The notes under the pieces were generated by a model. That model was not told the origin of the DNA. It made no database searches and was given only the letters and a program-made list of their open reading frames with translations. Shown in pieces: positions 8,775-17,744 of a DNA stretch of 64,000 nt. This DNA comes from Agathobaculum hominis. Its GTDB lineage: Bacteria; Bacillota; Clostridia; Oscillospirales; Butyricicoccaceae. Location of the stretch: positions 1 to 64,000 of the forward strand of contig NZ_JACOPK010000007.1 of the NCBI RefSeq assembly GCF_014288055.1, written 5' to 3'. Position numbers and translations under genes: made by a program. Positions within the stretch are counted from its first letter, which is position 1; each line of letters starts with the position of its first letter.

Positions 8775-10121
8775 TTATTGATCGAAATCGCCATTTGCGA
8801 TTGAATTAACGTTGAAGTTGGCGTCAACGAACGCTTTGGAGCACAGAATGTGCATCTGGTAGTCTGTGCCGGTTACGACGCCCTCAAACAGCGTTTCCGC
8901 GAGTGCGCGGCGCATGCGGTCGATGGCCTGCGTGCGATCCGAACCATAGACGATCAGCTTGCCGATCATCGAGTCGTAGAACGGCGGGATTTTATAGCCC
9001 TGATATGCTGCGGAATCCACGCGCACGCCCGGTCCGCCCGGCAGATGCAGGGAGACCAGAGTGCCCGGACAGGGCGCAAAGTTGCGAGACGGGTCCTCGG
9101 CATTGATGCGGCATTCGATCGCATGACCGCGTATAACGAGATCCTCCTGCTTGAAGGAAATCGGCTCGCCTGCTGCGATGCGTAGCTGCTCGCAGACGAG
9201 ATCAACGCCAGTCACCTGCTCGGTGACCGGATGCTCGACCTGAATGCGGGTATTCATCTCACAGAAATAGAAATTGCGGTCGTTATCGACCAGAAATTCG
9301 ATCGTGCCTGCGCTGCGGTAGCCGACGCGCTTTGCCAGCGCGACAGCCGCGCTCGTCATCTTTTCGCGAAGCTCGGGCGTGACGAATGCCGACGGGCATT
9401 CCTCAATGAGCTTCTGATGGCGGCGCTGTACCGAGCACTCACGCTCGAACAGATGAACCACATTACCCAGACTGTCGCCCAGGATCTGCACCTCAATGTG
9501 GCGCGGATTGTGGATATATTTTTCCATATACAGACGGCCGTCGCCGAAGTTCGCTACTGCCTCAGCCGCTGCACTGTCGTAGGCATCCTTGAGATCCTTG
9601 ACGCTGAGCGCCACACGAATACCCTTGCCGCCGCCGCCGGAGGCCGCTTTGAGCATGACCGGATAACCGATGCGCTCCGCCTCACTGATCGCTTCATCAA
9701 AGTCGCGCAGAGGTCCGTCCGTGCCGAGCGCGACCGGAACACCGGCCGCGATGGCGTTGCGCTTGGCCTCCGACTTGTCGCCCATGAGACGGATGGTCGC
9801 AGCAGTCGGGCCGATAAACGCAAGGCCTGCCTGCGTAGTCCGCTCTGCAAAATCCGGATTTTCGGATAGAAAACCGAAGCCGGGATGAATCGCCTGACAG
9901 CCGGACGCAAGCGCCGCCGAAATGATGTTGTCCATGTTCAGATAGCTTTCCGCCGCGCGCGCAGGACCGATGCAAACTGCCTCGTCCGCGATCTGCGCAT
10001 GGAGCGCCTCGCGGTCAGCCTCGGAATAGACCGCGACCGAAATGATGCCGAGGTCACGGCAAGCCTGTATGATGCGAACTGCGATCTCGCCGCGGTTCGC
10101 TATGAGTACCTTTTGAAACAT
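8775..10121 (-). CDS. accC: Acetyl-CoA carboxylase biotin carboxylase subunit
   Basis: This 448-residue ATP-grasp enzyme carboxylates the biotin on AccB using bicarbonate and ATP. Typical blocks are the N-terminal FQKVLIANRGEIAVRII, GFGFLSENPDFA, the glycine-rich KAASGGGGKGIRV, RDCS-like FERECSVQRRHQKLIEE, and EMNTRIQVEHPVTE with catalytic residues. Length is standard. GGCAGGATT precedes the ATG. It lies 15 nt after fabZ in the same operon. Confidence 0.97.
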   Translation of the reverse strand: MFQKVLIANRGEIAVRIIQACRDLGIISVAVYSEADREALHAQIADEAVCIGPARAAESYLNMDNIISAALASGCQAIHPGFGFLSENPDFAERTTQAGLAFIGPTAATIRLMGDKSEAKRNAIAAGVPVALGTDGPLRDFDEAISEAERIGYPVMLKAASGGGGKGIRVALSVKDLKDAYDSAAAEAVANFGDGRLYMEKYIHNPRHIEVQILGDSLGNVVHLFERECSVQRRHQKLIEECPSAFVTPELREKMTSAAVALAKRVGYRSAGTIEFLVDNDRNFYFCEMNTRIQVEHPVTEQVTGVDLVCEQLRIAAGEPISFKQEDLVIRGHAIECRINAEDPSRNFAPCPGTLVSLHLPGGPGVRVDSAAYQGYKIPPFYDSMIGKLIVYGSDRTQAIDRMRRALAETLFEGVVTGTDYQMHILCSKAFVDANFNVNSIANGDFDQ

Positions 10122-10136
10122 TCGTTTAATCCTGCC

Positions 10137-10562
10137 TTAGTCCATGATTACCATGCACTTGATTTCTGCTTCCGCAGCCTTCTGGTCGCCGACCCATGCG
10201 ACGCCCTCCGCTACGGCCATCGGGCCGCGGCGCTTGGTGAAGTGCACTTCAAGGCGCAGCGTATCGCCAGGCTTGGCCATGGCGCGGAACTTGGCCTTGT
10301 CGATGCCGGTGTAAACCGCAGTCTTGCCCTTGAACTCGGGCATGGAGAGCAGAGCGACGCCGCCCGCCTGCGCGAGCGCTTCCAGACGGAACACCGCCGG
10401 CATGATCGGATTTCCCGGGAAGTGTCCCTGGAAGAAGAATTCGTCGCCTGTCAGGTGCAGCAGACCAATGACATGCTCCTCGTCCATCTCGACGATCTCG
10501 TCAACGAGCAGCATCGGCGGACGGTGAGGAAGGATCTCCATGATCTGTTCTTTGTTCAGCAT
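10137..10562 (-). CDS. fabZ: 3-hydroxyacyl-ACP dehydratase FabZ
   Basis: A 141-residue hot-dog-fold dehydratase that removes water from 3-hydroxyacyl-ACP. The motif PHRPPMLLVDEI and the active-site GHFPGNPIMPAV with the catalytic His are present, and the catalytic Glu follows in LEALAQAGG. The residues just before that Glu (VFRLEA) differ slightly from the usual VL-[IL]-EA pattern. It lies between accB and accC, an order common in Firmicutes. GAAAGAGGG precedes the ATG. Confidence 0.96.
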   Translation of the reverse strand: MLNKEQIMEILPHRPPMLLVDEIVEMDEEHVIGLLHLTGDEFFFQGHFPGNPIMPAVFRLEALAQAGGVALLSMPEFKGKTAVYTGIDKAKFRAMAKPGDTLRLEVHFTKRRGPMAVAEGVAWVGDQKAAEAEIKCMVIMD

Positions 10563-10611
10563 ATTATAATCCCTCTTTCATAAAAATGCAAGAGCCACTT
10601 AGTGATTTAAG

Positions 10612-11082
10612 TTACTCGATGATGCAGAGCACCTGATTATACTCCACCATATCGCCCGGCTGCGCCATGATGCGGACGACCTTGCCGCTGCACGGAGCCT
10701 TGATCTCGTTCATGACCTTCATGGCCTCGATGATGCAGAGGGTGTCGCCCTCCCTGACCTCCTGGCCGACCAGAACGAACGGCGGTTCATCCGGCGAGGG
10801 AGAAGAATAAAACGTGCCGACGAGCGGACTCTTGACCTGCGTACCGGCTGGAAGATCGTCCGCCGGCGCCGTTTCGGTCTCTGCTGCTGCGGCTGCCGCC
10901 GGTGCAGCGGATGCTGCCGGAGCAGCTGCCGCGGAAGGCGCAGCTGCGATGACGGGCGCCGGAGCGGCCGCCTTGATCTTGATCTTGACGCCCTCGAGCT
11001 CGATGGCGACCTCGCCCAGCTTCTTCGAAGCGAGCGCATCCATCAGCTCAAGCGCGACATCCTTGATTTCATTGATTTCCAT
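10612..11082 (-). CDS. accB: Biotin carboxyl carrier protein of acetyl-CoA carboxylase
   Basis: This 156-residue protein carries biotin between AccC and AccA/AccD. The C-terminal biotinyl domain contains the biotinylation site EAMKVMNE, with Lys in the centre, and a VREGDTLCIIEA context. The N-terminal helical part (MEINEIKDVALELMDAL) is joined by an Ala/Pro-rich flexible linker (residues about 35-75), as usual. A CGAGG lies just upstream of ATG. It follows fabF by 9 nt. Confidence 0.96.
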   Translation of the reverse strand: MEINEIKDVALELMDALASKKLGEVAIELEGVKIKIKAAAPAPVIAAAPSAAAAPAASAAPAAAAAAETETAPADDLPAGTQVKSPLVGTFYSSPSPDEPPFVLVGQEVREGDTLCIIEAMKVMNEIKAPCSGKVVRIMAQPGDMVEYNQVLCIIE

Positions 11083-11091
11083 AATACCTCG

Positions 11092-12321
11092 TTACACCTT
11101 CTTGATCAGGATACATGCGTTGTGACCGCCGAAGCCAAGCGAGTTGGAGATGGCAACGTTGATCGGCATTTCGACCGCCTTGTTCGGGGTGATGTCCAGA
11201 TCGCATTCCGGATCGGGCTCCTTGTAGCCGATGGTCGGCGGAACGATGCCCTCGCGGATGGCCATGACGCACGCAATCGCCTCGACCGCAGCCGCGCCGC
11301 CCAGCAGATGGCCGGTCATGGACTTGGTGGAGGATACCTTTACCTTGTATGCTTCGTCACCGAACGCTTTCTTAATGGCGATGGTCTCGTATTTCTCGTT
11401 GAGCGGCGTGGACGTACCGTGCGCGTTGATATAGTCAACGTCGGCCGGAGTCAGACCGGCATCCTCAATGGCACCGCGGATTGCATGCGCCGCTGCCTCG
11501 CCGTCCGGAGAGGGGCTGGTGATGTGATATGCGTCGCCGGATGCGCCGTAGCCCGCAACCTCTGCAAGGATGGTCGCGCCGCGCTGCTGCGCATGGGTCA
11601 GGCTCTCGAGTACGAGACAGCCCGCACCTTCGCCCATGACAAAGCCGGAACGGCGTGCGTCAAACGGGATGGATGCTGCTGTCGGGTCGTCGCCCATGTG
11701 AACAGCCTTCATATTCTGGAAACCTGCCATCGAGATCGGGATGATGCCGTTCTCCGTGCCGCCGCAGATAACAACGTCCTGATAGCCGTGACGGATGGCG
11801 CGCATTGCCTCGCCGATGGAATGGTTGCCGGTCGCACATGCGGAAACCGGGCAGAAATTCTCACCCTTGAAGCCGAAGTGCATGGAGATATAAGCTGCCG
11901 CGATGTTGGCGATCATCTCCGGGATAGCGAACGGCGAAACACGGCCGGGACCCTTTTCGAGCAGCTTCGGGACTTCCTGCTCGGCAACATGCAGACCGCC
12001 TACGCCCGAGCCAAAGATCACACCCGTGCGATAGGGATCGAAATTGCCTTCCTTGAGGCCCGCCTGCTCGACAGCCTGAATCGCTGCCGCCATTGCATAA
12101 TGCACATTGGCGTCTGCGCGGCGCGCCTCACGCTTCTCCATATACTGAGTCGGGTCGAAGTCCTTGACCTCAGCACCCAGCTTTACCTTGAAATCGGACA
12201 CATCAAACTTGGTGATCGGGCCGATGCCGCATTTGCCGGTCTTGAGCGATTCCCAAAACGTCGGCACGTCATTGCCGACCGGAGTGATAGCGCCCATGCC
12301 GGTGATTACTACACGTTCCAT
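11092..12321 (-). CDS. fabF: 3-oxoacyl-ACP synthase II (FabF)
   Basis: A 409-residue condensing enzyme extending acyl-ACP with malonyl-ACP. The Cys-His-His triad is visible: VSACATGNHSIGEAM with the active Cys, NAHGTSTPLNE, and STKSMTGHLLGGAAAVE. The N-terminal RVVITGMGAITPVGND and C-terminal NSLGFGGHNACILI motifs are standard. AGGAGC precedes ATG by 7 nt. It is the only elongating KAS in this cluster, so it probably serves all chain lengths. Confidence 0.97.
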   Translation of the reverse strand: MERVVITGMGAITPVGNDVPTFWESLKTGKCGIGPITKFDVSDFKVKLGAEVKDFDPTQYMEKREARRADANVHYAMAAAIQAVEQAGLKEGNFDPYRTGVIFGSGVGGLHVAEQEVPKLLEKGPGRVSPFAIPEMIANIAAAYISMHFGFKGENFCPVSACATGNHSIGEAMRAIRHGYQDVVICGGTENGIIPISMAGFQNMKAVHMGDDPTAASIPFDARRSGFVMGEGAGCLVLESLTHAQQRGATILAEVAGYGASGDAYHITSPSPDGEAAAHAIRGAIEDAGLTPADVDYINAHGTSTPLNEKYETIAIKKAFGDEAYKVKVSSTKSMTGHLLGGAAAVEAIACVMAIREGIVPPTIGYKEPDPECDLDITPNKAVEMPINVAISNSLGFGGHNACILIKKV

Positions 12322-12378
12322 ATATTTGCTCCTTCATTCCAATATCGTAACTGTGCAGCCACTGCACAGTGTCAAATC

Positions 12379-13107
12379 TTAGTAGAGTCCGCCGTCCGCA
12401 ATAATGGTCTGGCCGGAAATATAGCTTGCGGCGTCAGAGGCGAGGAAGGAAACCACGCCTGCGATCTCCTCCGGCCTGCCGAAGCGGCCGAGAGCGATCT
12501 GCTTTTTCGCATTCTCGCGGATCTCCTCAGGTACCTTGTCGCTCATTTCGGTCGCGATCCAGCCCGGAGCGACCGCGTTGACCGTGATGCCGCGTGCGCC
12601 GAGTTCCTTGGCGGCGGTCTTGGTCATGCCGACCATGCCGGCCTTGGCTGCGGTGTAGTTGATCTGACCGTAGTTGCCCGTGAAAGCAGAAACCGAGGTG
12701 ATGTTGATGATGCGGCCCTGCTTTGCGCGCATCATCATTGCGCCGCACTGGCTGAGCATGTTGAACGCGCCCTTGAGATTGGTGCGGATAACGGCGTCGA
12801 ACTGATCCTCCTTCATGCGGATCATCAGACCGTCGCGCGTAATGCCTGCATTATTGACGAGGATATACGGCACGCCGATCTCAGCCTTGATCTCTTTGAG
12901 TGCAGCGGCGCAGGCGTCATAGTCTGCAACATCCCACTGCTTTACATATGCCTGAACGCCGTATGCGCGGCATTTTTCGGCAACTGCCTCTGCCTTTTCG
13001 ACCGAGGAGGCACAGTTGATAAGGACGTCATGACCGTCCTGTGCCAGCTTTTCTGCGATGGCCGCGCCGATGCCGCGCGAGCCGCCGGTTACGATTGCAA
13101 GTCCCAT
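12379..13107 (-). CDS. fabG: 3-oxoacyl-ACP reductase FabG
   Basis: A 242-residue short-chain dehydrogenase that uses NADPH to reduce 3-oxoacyl-ACP. The nucleotide motif TGGSRGIGAAIA is at the N terminus, NNAG follows near residue 87, and the catalytic Ser-Tyr-Lys appear in NITSVSAFTGNYGQINYTAAKAG (split here: NITSVSAF, then YTAAKAG). The C terminus ends in ISGQTIIADGGLY, normal for FabG. AGGAGAAC precedes the ATG. Confidence 0.94.
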   Translation of the reverse strand: MGLAIVTGGSRGIGAAIAEKLAQDGHDVLINCASSVEKAEAVAEKCRAYGVQAYVKQWDVADYDACAAALKEIKAEIGVPYILVNNAGITRDGLMIRMKEDQFDAVIRTNLKGAFNMLSQCGAMMMRAKQGRIINITSVSAFTGNYGQINYTAAKAGMVGMTKTAAKELGARGITVNAVAPGWIATEMSDKVPEEIRENAKKQIALGRFGRPEEIAGVVSFLASDAASYISGQTIIADGGLY

Positions 13108-13132
13108 TTTTGTTCTCCTGTGATCGGGTTAT

Positions 13133-14080
13133 TTATTCAAATCTCTTGTAAGCATTTTTCAGCAGCTCCTCCGCCTCGGCGGTCATGCCCTTGAGGATGT
13201 CCTCGCACGGACGGAGTTCCCTGAGCATGCCTGCGATCTGGCCGGACATGAAGGTGCCTTCCTCATAGTTGCCATCCTGCACAGCCTTGCGCAGCGAACC
13301 GGCGGTTGCCTTTTCAAGCTCCTCGAGCGAAGCGTCGGTATTCTCTTTTTCCAGTTCAAGGCACTTGCGCGCCATCGGGGTCTTCAGCGAACGAACCGGA
13401 TGACCGGACGGACGGCCGGTGACAACGGTCGAAATGTCGGTCGCCTTGAGAACAAGCTCCTTATATTTGTCCGAGATGCAGCACTCGTTCGACGCGAGGA
13501 ATACCGTGCCGCACTGAACGCCCTCTGCACCGAGCATAAAGGATGCTGCCATGCCGCGGCCGTCTGCGATACCGCCGGCAGCGATGACAGGAATGCTCAG
13601 CGCGTCCACGACCTGCGGCACGAGCGGCATAGTCGTCAGCTCGCCGATATGGCCGCCGCCCTCCATGCCTTCTGCGATGACTGCATCCGCGCCGGCACGC
13701 TCCATGCGCTTTGCCAGTGCGACCGATGCAACGACCGGCATGATCTTGATACCGGCGTTCTTCCACGCGGCCATATATTTGCCCGGGTTGCCTGCGCCGG
13801 TGGTCAGCACCTCGATTTTTTCATCGATCGCGAGCTGCGCCAGATCATCGGCGTTCGGGGAGAGCAGCATGATGTTCATGCCGAGCGGCTTGTCCGTGAT
13901 CTCACGCGCCTTGCGGATCTCGTCGCGGATATAATCTACCGGCGCGGCGCCGCCTGCAATGATGCCGAGACCGCCTGCCTTGGATACGGCAGCGGCGAGA
14001 TGATGCTCGGCGATCCACGCCATCGCGCCCTGCACGATCGGATATTCGATGCCGAGAAGTTCTGTGATCTTGGTTTTCAT
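13133..14080 (-). CDS. fabK: Enoyl-ACP reductase II (FabK, FMN-dependent)
   Basis: This 315-residue protein is of the nitronate monooxygenase-like TIM-barrel family. In the context of a complete fab cluster lacking fabI, it is the enoyl-ACP reductase FabK, which uses FMN and NAD(P)H. Visible blocks are YPIVQGAMAWIAEHHLAAAVS, GGLGIIAGG, EGMEGGGHIGE (the catalytic/FMN loop with the conserved His) and AAGGIADGRG. FabK bacteria are intrinsically resistant to triclosan, a family-level fact. The gene is the second of the operon, behind fabH. Confidence 0.93.
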   Translation of the reverse strand: MKTKITELLGIEYPIVQGAMAWIAEHHLAAAVSKAGGLGIIAGGAAPVDYIRDEIRKAREITDKPLGMNIMLLSPNADDLAQLAIDEKIEVLTTGAGNPGKYMAAWKNAGIKIMPVVASVALAKRMERAGADAVIAEGMEGGGHIGELTTMPLVPQVVDALSIPVIAAGGIADGRGMAASFMLGAEGVQCGTVFLASNECCISDKYKELVLKATDISTVVTGRPSGHPVRSLKTPMARKCLELEKENTDASLEELEKATAGSLRKAVQDGNYEEGTFMSGQIAGMLRELRPCEDILKGMTAEAEELLKNAYKRFE

Positions 14081-14099
14081 AATAAGACTCCCCTTTTCT

Positions 14100-15089
<990 letters not shown>

Positions 15090-15141
15090 GCTCCCCAAAA
15101 TTTTCGAATCGCTCTCCCCGAAAGCGTGGAAAAGCGACAAT

Positions 15142-15158
15142 AGTTTGATTGACAAAGT
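15142..15158. promoter_or_regulatory. Candidate FabT-type operator between fabH and fabD
   Basis: AGTTTGATTGACAAAGT is an imperfect 7-3-7 inverted repeat; five of seven right-arm bases mirror the left arm. It resembles the TTTGA-N3-TCAAA site reported for FabT, the MarR-type repressor of fatty-acid genes in Firmicutes. It overlaps the -35 of the fabD promoter and lies just downstream of the predicted fabH start point, so one protein could control both directions. Assignment is by resemblance only; no fabT is in the window. Confidence 0.5.
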
Positions 15159-15177
15159 AATCTCTGACTATTATAAT
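15149..15177 (+). promoter_or_regulatory. Consensus promoter of fabD
   Basis: TTGACA (15149-15154), a 17-bp spacer and TATAAT (15172-15177) make a perfect housekeeping promoter pointing to fabD. Its -10 overlaps the -10 of the divergent fabH promoter by four bases. The leader is about 107 nt. Confidence 0.85.
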
Positions 15178-15198
15178 AAAAGCACACGAAAATGTCAA
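15170..15198 (-). promoter_or_regulatory. Consensus promoter of the fabH operon
   Basis: On the - strand TTGACA (15193-15198), a 17-bp spacer and TATAAT (15170-15175) form a perfect promoter. It reads into fabH and hence the ten-gene fab/acc operon. Confidence 0.85.
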
Positions 15199-15290
15199 GG
15201 TAACACCGCATAATTGACAGCACGGCGCGTAAAAAAAGCACCGTTGTCCGTGCGGCAGACCGAGACAGCTTTATTTTTGGAGGAACAGAC

Positions 15291-16211
15291 ATGGAATACG
15301 GTTTTGCATTTTTCCCCGGTCAGGGTGCGCAGGCTCCCGGCATGGGCAAGGACCTTTATGAGAATTCCAAGGCGGCGCGCCTGGTATTCGAAGAAGCCAG
15401 CGACGGCGCAGGCATCGACGTCGCAAAGCTGTGCTTCGAAAGCGACAAGGAGACCCTTTCGCGCACCGAAAACAGCCAGATTGCTATTTTTACGCACTCT
15501 ATGGCTGCTCTGGCCGCTCTGCGCGAGAACGGAGTAGCGTTCAAGGCTGCGGCCGGTTTTTCGCTTGGCGAGTACACCTCCCTTGCAGCGGCAGGCGTTG
15601 TTACACTCGCGGACGGCGTTAAAATTGTTTCCAAACGCGGCAAGCTGATGCAGCACGCAGCAGACACGATCGACGGCGGCATGGCTGCGATTCTCGGCCT
15701 TGAGGACGCGAAGATCGAAGAGGCCTGCGCAGCAGTCAAGAACGGCATTGTCCGTCCGGTCAACTACAACTGCCCGGGTCAGCTCGTTATCGCCGGCGAA
15801 AAGGCGGCGCTCGCAGAGGCGATCGAAAACTGCAAGGCAGCCGGTGCGCGGCGTGCGCTTCCGCTCGCTGTTTCCGGCGCGTTCCACACGCCGCTCATGG
15901 CAGAGGCGGCAGCTGAGCTTCGTGCTTTTGTCTCCGACTTCACCTTCTCCGCGCCGACTATGGATATCTACTCCAATCTGGACGGTCAGGTATACGATTG
16001 CAGCAATCTTCCGGAGCATCTTGAGCAGCACATGATCTCCCCTGTTCGCTGGACCCGTCTGGTTCAGAACGGCATGGCGGCGGGTCTGACCTCGGCGTGC
16101 GAGGTAGGCCCCGGCAAGACGCTGACCGGCTTCGCCGGCAAGATTAGCAAGGAGCTGACCTGCAAGCCGGTGCAGGACATGGCAGGCGTTGCGGCCGCAG
16201 CAGAAGTGTAA
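15291..16211 (+). CDS. fabD: Malonyl-CoA:ACP transacylase (FabD)
   Basis: A 306-residue acyltransferase that loads malonyl groups onto ACP. The GQGAQAPGMGKDL motif is at the N terminus, the nucleophile Ser in GFSLGEYTSLAAAG, and the catalytic His in SGAFHTPLM. Length fits FabD. TTTGGAGGAAC precedes the ATG. Unlike most clostridial clusters, where fabD lies inside the operon between fabK and fabG, it is transcribed alone and divergently, and ends at its own terminator. Confidence 0.96.
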   Translation: MEYGFAFFPGQGAQAPGMGKDLYENSKAARLVFEEASDGAGIDVAKLCFESDKETLSRTENSQIAIFTHSMAALAALRENGVAFKAAAGFSLGEYTSLAAAGVVTLADGVKIVSKRGKLMQHAADTIDGGMAAILGLEDAKIEEACAAVKNGIVRPVNYNCPGQLVIAGEKAALAEAIENCKAAGARRALPLAVSGAFHTPLMAEAAAELRAFVSDFTFSAPTMDIYSNLDGQVYDCSNLPEHLEQHMISPVRWTRLVQNGMAAGLTSACEVGPGKTLTGFAGKISKELTCKPVQDMAGVAAAAEV

Positions 16212-16227
16212 AGATCTGCACGATATG

Positions 16228-16263
16228 AAAAGGGATGGACCGAACGGTTCATCCCTTTCTTTT
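16228..16263. terminator. Bidirectional terminator between fabD and the TSUP gene
   Basis: AAAGGGATG-GAC pairs with GTT-CATCCCTTT, flanked by A and T runs. It overlaps the last codon of the convergent transporter gene. Confidence 0.85.
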
Positions 16264-17038
16264 ATGCAATCAGCTTGAACATCATGATGGCGGCGCCGAG
16301 CATAACGAGCACGATACCGGTTGCGCGGTTGAGTGTTTTCGGCTGAGCGCGGTTGGCGAAAACCGCCGCGATCCGCGCCCAGAGCAGCGTAAAGACAACA
16401 CACAGCAGACAGACTCTCCAGTCAGGCATGCCGCCGATCATAAAATGTGAGGCAGCGCCCGTCAGTGCTGTGAATGTCATAATGAAAACACTCGTGCCGA
16501 CCGCGGTCTTGAGCTCGTAACCGAGGACACTCGTCAGAATGAGCAGCATCATCATGCCGCCGCCTGCACCGATAAATCCGCAGATGAAACCGATCGTCAC
16601 ACCGCAGACCAGCGACTGGAACATCCGTCTGCGCGGCGAAACCTGCTGCATATCCTCCTTGGTTGTCATAACCGGGCGGACGATAAATTTGACACCGAGC
16701 AGGAAGGTCATGAATACCGAAAACGATCCCATTGTCGCAGACGGAAGCAGGCTTGCGATATAGCTGCCCGCGACTGTGAACACAAGAACGCTCGCCATCA
16801 TGATGAGGCCGTTGCGAATATCCAGATTTTTGTTTTTATGATAGGTGTATGCAGAGACGGCACTCGCGAGCACATCTGAGGACAGTGCGATACCGACTGC
16901 CATATAAGGGTCCATTCCGAGAAACGTGATAAGTATCGGGCTGATGACTGCCGCCGCACTCATGCCGGCAAAGCCGGTGCCAAGACCGGCACCCATACCG
17001 GCGAAAAACGTCACGAAAATCATGTAAAGTCCGCTCAT
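16262..17038 (-). CDS. TSUP family anion exporter (TauE/SafE-like membrane protein)
   Basis: This 258-residue, highly hydrophobic protein has about seven to eight membrane segments and the internal duplication typical of TSUP/TauE-SafE permeases. Gly-rich repeats appear at GMGAGLGTGFAGMSAAAVISP near the N terminus (first half) and CGFIGAGGGMMML in the second. Family members export sulfite, sulfoacetate or other organic sulfur anions. It follows a MarR regulator by one base with AAGGAG inside the regulator's last codons, so the two are coupled and the regulator probably responds to a substrate of this exporter. The substrate cannot be read from sequence. Confidence 0.85.
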   Translation of the reverse strand: MSGLYMIFVTFFAGMGAGLGTGFAGMSAAAVISPILITFLGMDPYMAVGIALSSDVLASAVSAYTYHKNKNLDIRNGLIMMASVLVFTVAGSYIASLLPSATMGSFSVFMTFLLGVKFIVRPVMTTKEDMQQVSPRRRMFQSLVCGVTIGFICGFIGAGGGMMMLLILTSVLGYELKTAVGTSVFIMTFTALTGAASHFMIGGMPDWRVCLLCVVFTLLWARIAAVFANRAQPKTLNRATGIVLVMLGAAIMMFKLIA

Positions 17039-17039
17039 C

Positions 17040-17474
17040 TTACTTCATCTCCTTCAGCAGTTCATCCATATTGCGGTCGATGATGGTGATGGCGGAAAAA
17101 AAGGCAGCCTGCGTCGTCTCATCCATCCCTCGCAGCAGATTTTTCATAAAGTTATCCTGCACCGCTCTCCCCTGCTCGATCACAGGCTGTGCGAGTGCCG
17201 TGCAGATCAGTTCGGTTTTTCTGCGGTCGCCCTTCACCGGCTGCCGGAGCAGATACCCTTCTCTCACCAGACGGTCTACATTTACCGAAACAAGATTCGC
17301 TTTGATATGGCGGATTTCAACGATCTCACTCGCCGTTTTGCAGCATGGGTTATTCGCCAGAAACATCAGAATATCAAATGCTGTCTGCGTCAGCTTGAGT
17401 TTCTGACACAGTGGCCTGCACGCCGCACTGTATGCAAGCATGCTTTTATGCACAAATTCCAGTCCTCGATTCAT
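17040..17474 (-). CDS. MarR family transcriptional regulator
   Basis: A 144-residue winged-helix regulator. The fold is recognisable by the first helix region, LTQTAFDILMFLANNP, the recognition helix HIKANLVSVNVDRLVREGYL, and the wing with QPVKGDRRKTELICTALA (D-x-R-R motif). The ATG at 17472-17474 is preceded by TGGAGG; the frame remains open further upstream only because it runs through the tRNA gene. It has its own consensus promoter with a palindrome at the start point, suggesting autoregulation. Target and ligand are unknown; it may control the adjacent exporter. It does not look specifically like FabT. Confidence 0.88.
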   Translation of the reverse strand: MNRGLEFVHKSMLAYSAACRPLCQKLKLTQTAFDILMFLANNPCCKTASEIVEIRHIKANLVSVNVDRLVREGYLLRQPVKGDRRKTELICTALAQPVIEQGRAVQDNFMKNLLRGMDETTQAAFFSAITIIDRNMDELLKEMK

Positions 17475-17505
17475 GCCGCACCTCCAGAATTCCATATATG
17501 GATTA

Positions 17506-17517
17506 TTCAAATTTGAA
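17506..17517. promoter_or_regulatory. Palindromic operator candidate of the MarR gene
   Basis: TTCAAATTTGAA is a perfect 12-bp palindrome directly downstream of the -10 of the marR promoter, where a repressor would block initiation. A second palindrome, TCCATATATGGA (17491-17502), lies next to it in the leader. Autoregulation is typical of MarR proteins. Confidence 0.55.
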
Positions 17518-17520
17518 GCA

Positions 17521-17549
17521 ATTATAGCACGAACGAATTTTGATGTCAA
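17521..17549 (-). promoter_or_regulatory. Promoter of the MarR-TSUP operon
   Basis: On the - strand TTGACA (17544-17549), 17-bp spacer, TATAAT (17521-17526): perfect consensus. Confidence 0.85.
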
Positions 17550-17555
17550 GAAAAT

Positions 17556-17595
17556 AAAAAAACGAAGCTGAATCATTGCTTTCAGCTTCGTTTTT
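17556..17595 (-). terminator. Terminator of the tRNA-Ala gene
   Basis: On the - strand CAAAAACGAAGCTGAA pairs with TTCAGCTTCGTTTTT, followed by T residues. It starts directly after the encoded CCA end. Confidence 0.88.
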
Positions 17596-17596
17596 G

Positions 17597-17672
17597 TGGT
17601 GGACCTGGAGGGATTCGAACCCTTGACCTCTCGGATGCGAACCGAACGCTCTCCCAACTGAGCTACAGGCCC
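17597..17672 (-). tRNA. tRNA-Ala (anticodon CGC)
   Basis: A 76-nt cloverleaf can be folded by hand: acceptor GGGCCTG with CAGGTCC, D-arm GCTC/GAGC with an 8-nt loop, anticodon stem TTCGG/CCGAG with loop TTCGCAT giving anticodon CGC, T-loop TTCGAAT, discriminator A and an encoded CCA. CGC reads the Ala codon GCG, consistent with the high GC of the genome. The outermost T-stem pair (A49-C65) is a mismatch. Confidence 0.95.
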
Positions 17673-17715
17673 AAACATTTCTTTTGTCTGGTAAAGTTCT
17701 TTGTACAAACTTCCC

Positions 17716-17744
17716 TTGACAATTACTAATTATATATGTAGAAT
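17716..17744 (+). promoter_or_regulatory. Promoter of glyS
   Basis: TTGACA (17716-17721), 17-bp spacer, TAGAAT (17739-17744) on the + strand, about 80 nt before the glyS start. It overlaps the divergent tRNA promoter almost entirely. Confidence 0.7.

Noticed and set aside
11122..13194. 690-codon open frame on the + strand opposite fabF and fabG
   Set aside because: It spans two well-defined genes on the other strand and has no recognisable domain.
17040..17474. This MarR protein as the FabT repressor of the fab cluster
   Set aside because: It is coupled to an exporter and not to fabH; its own palindrome TTCAAATTTGAA has the arms in the opposite order from the FabT-like site.
17475..17708. 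N-terminal extension of the MarR gene
   Set aside because: It translates the tRNA-Ala gene and its terminator; a good ribosome binding site lies before the internal ATG at 17474.
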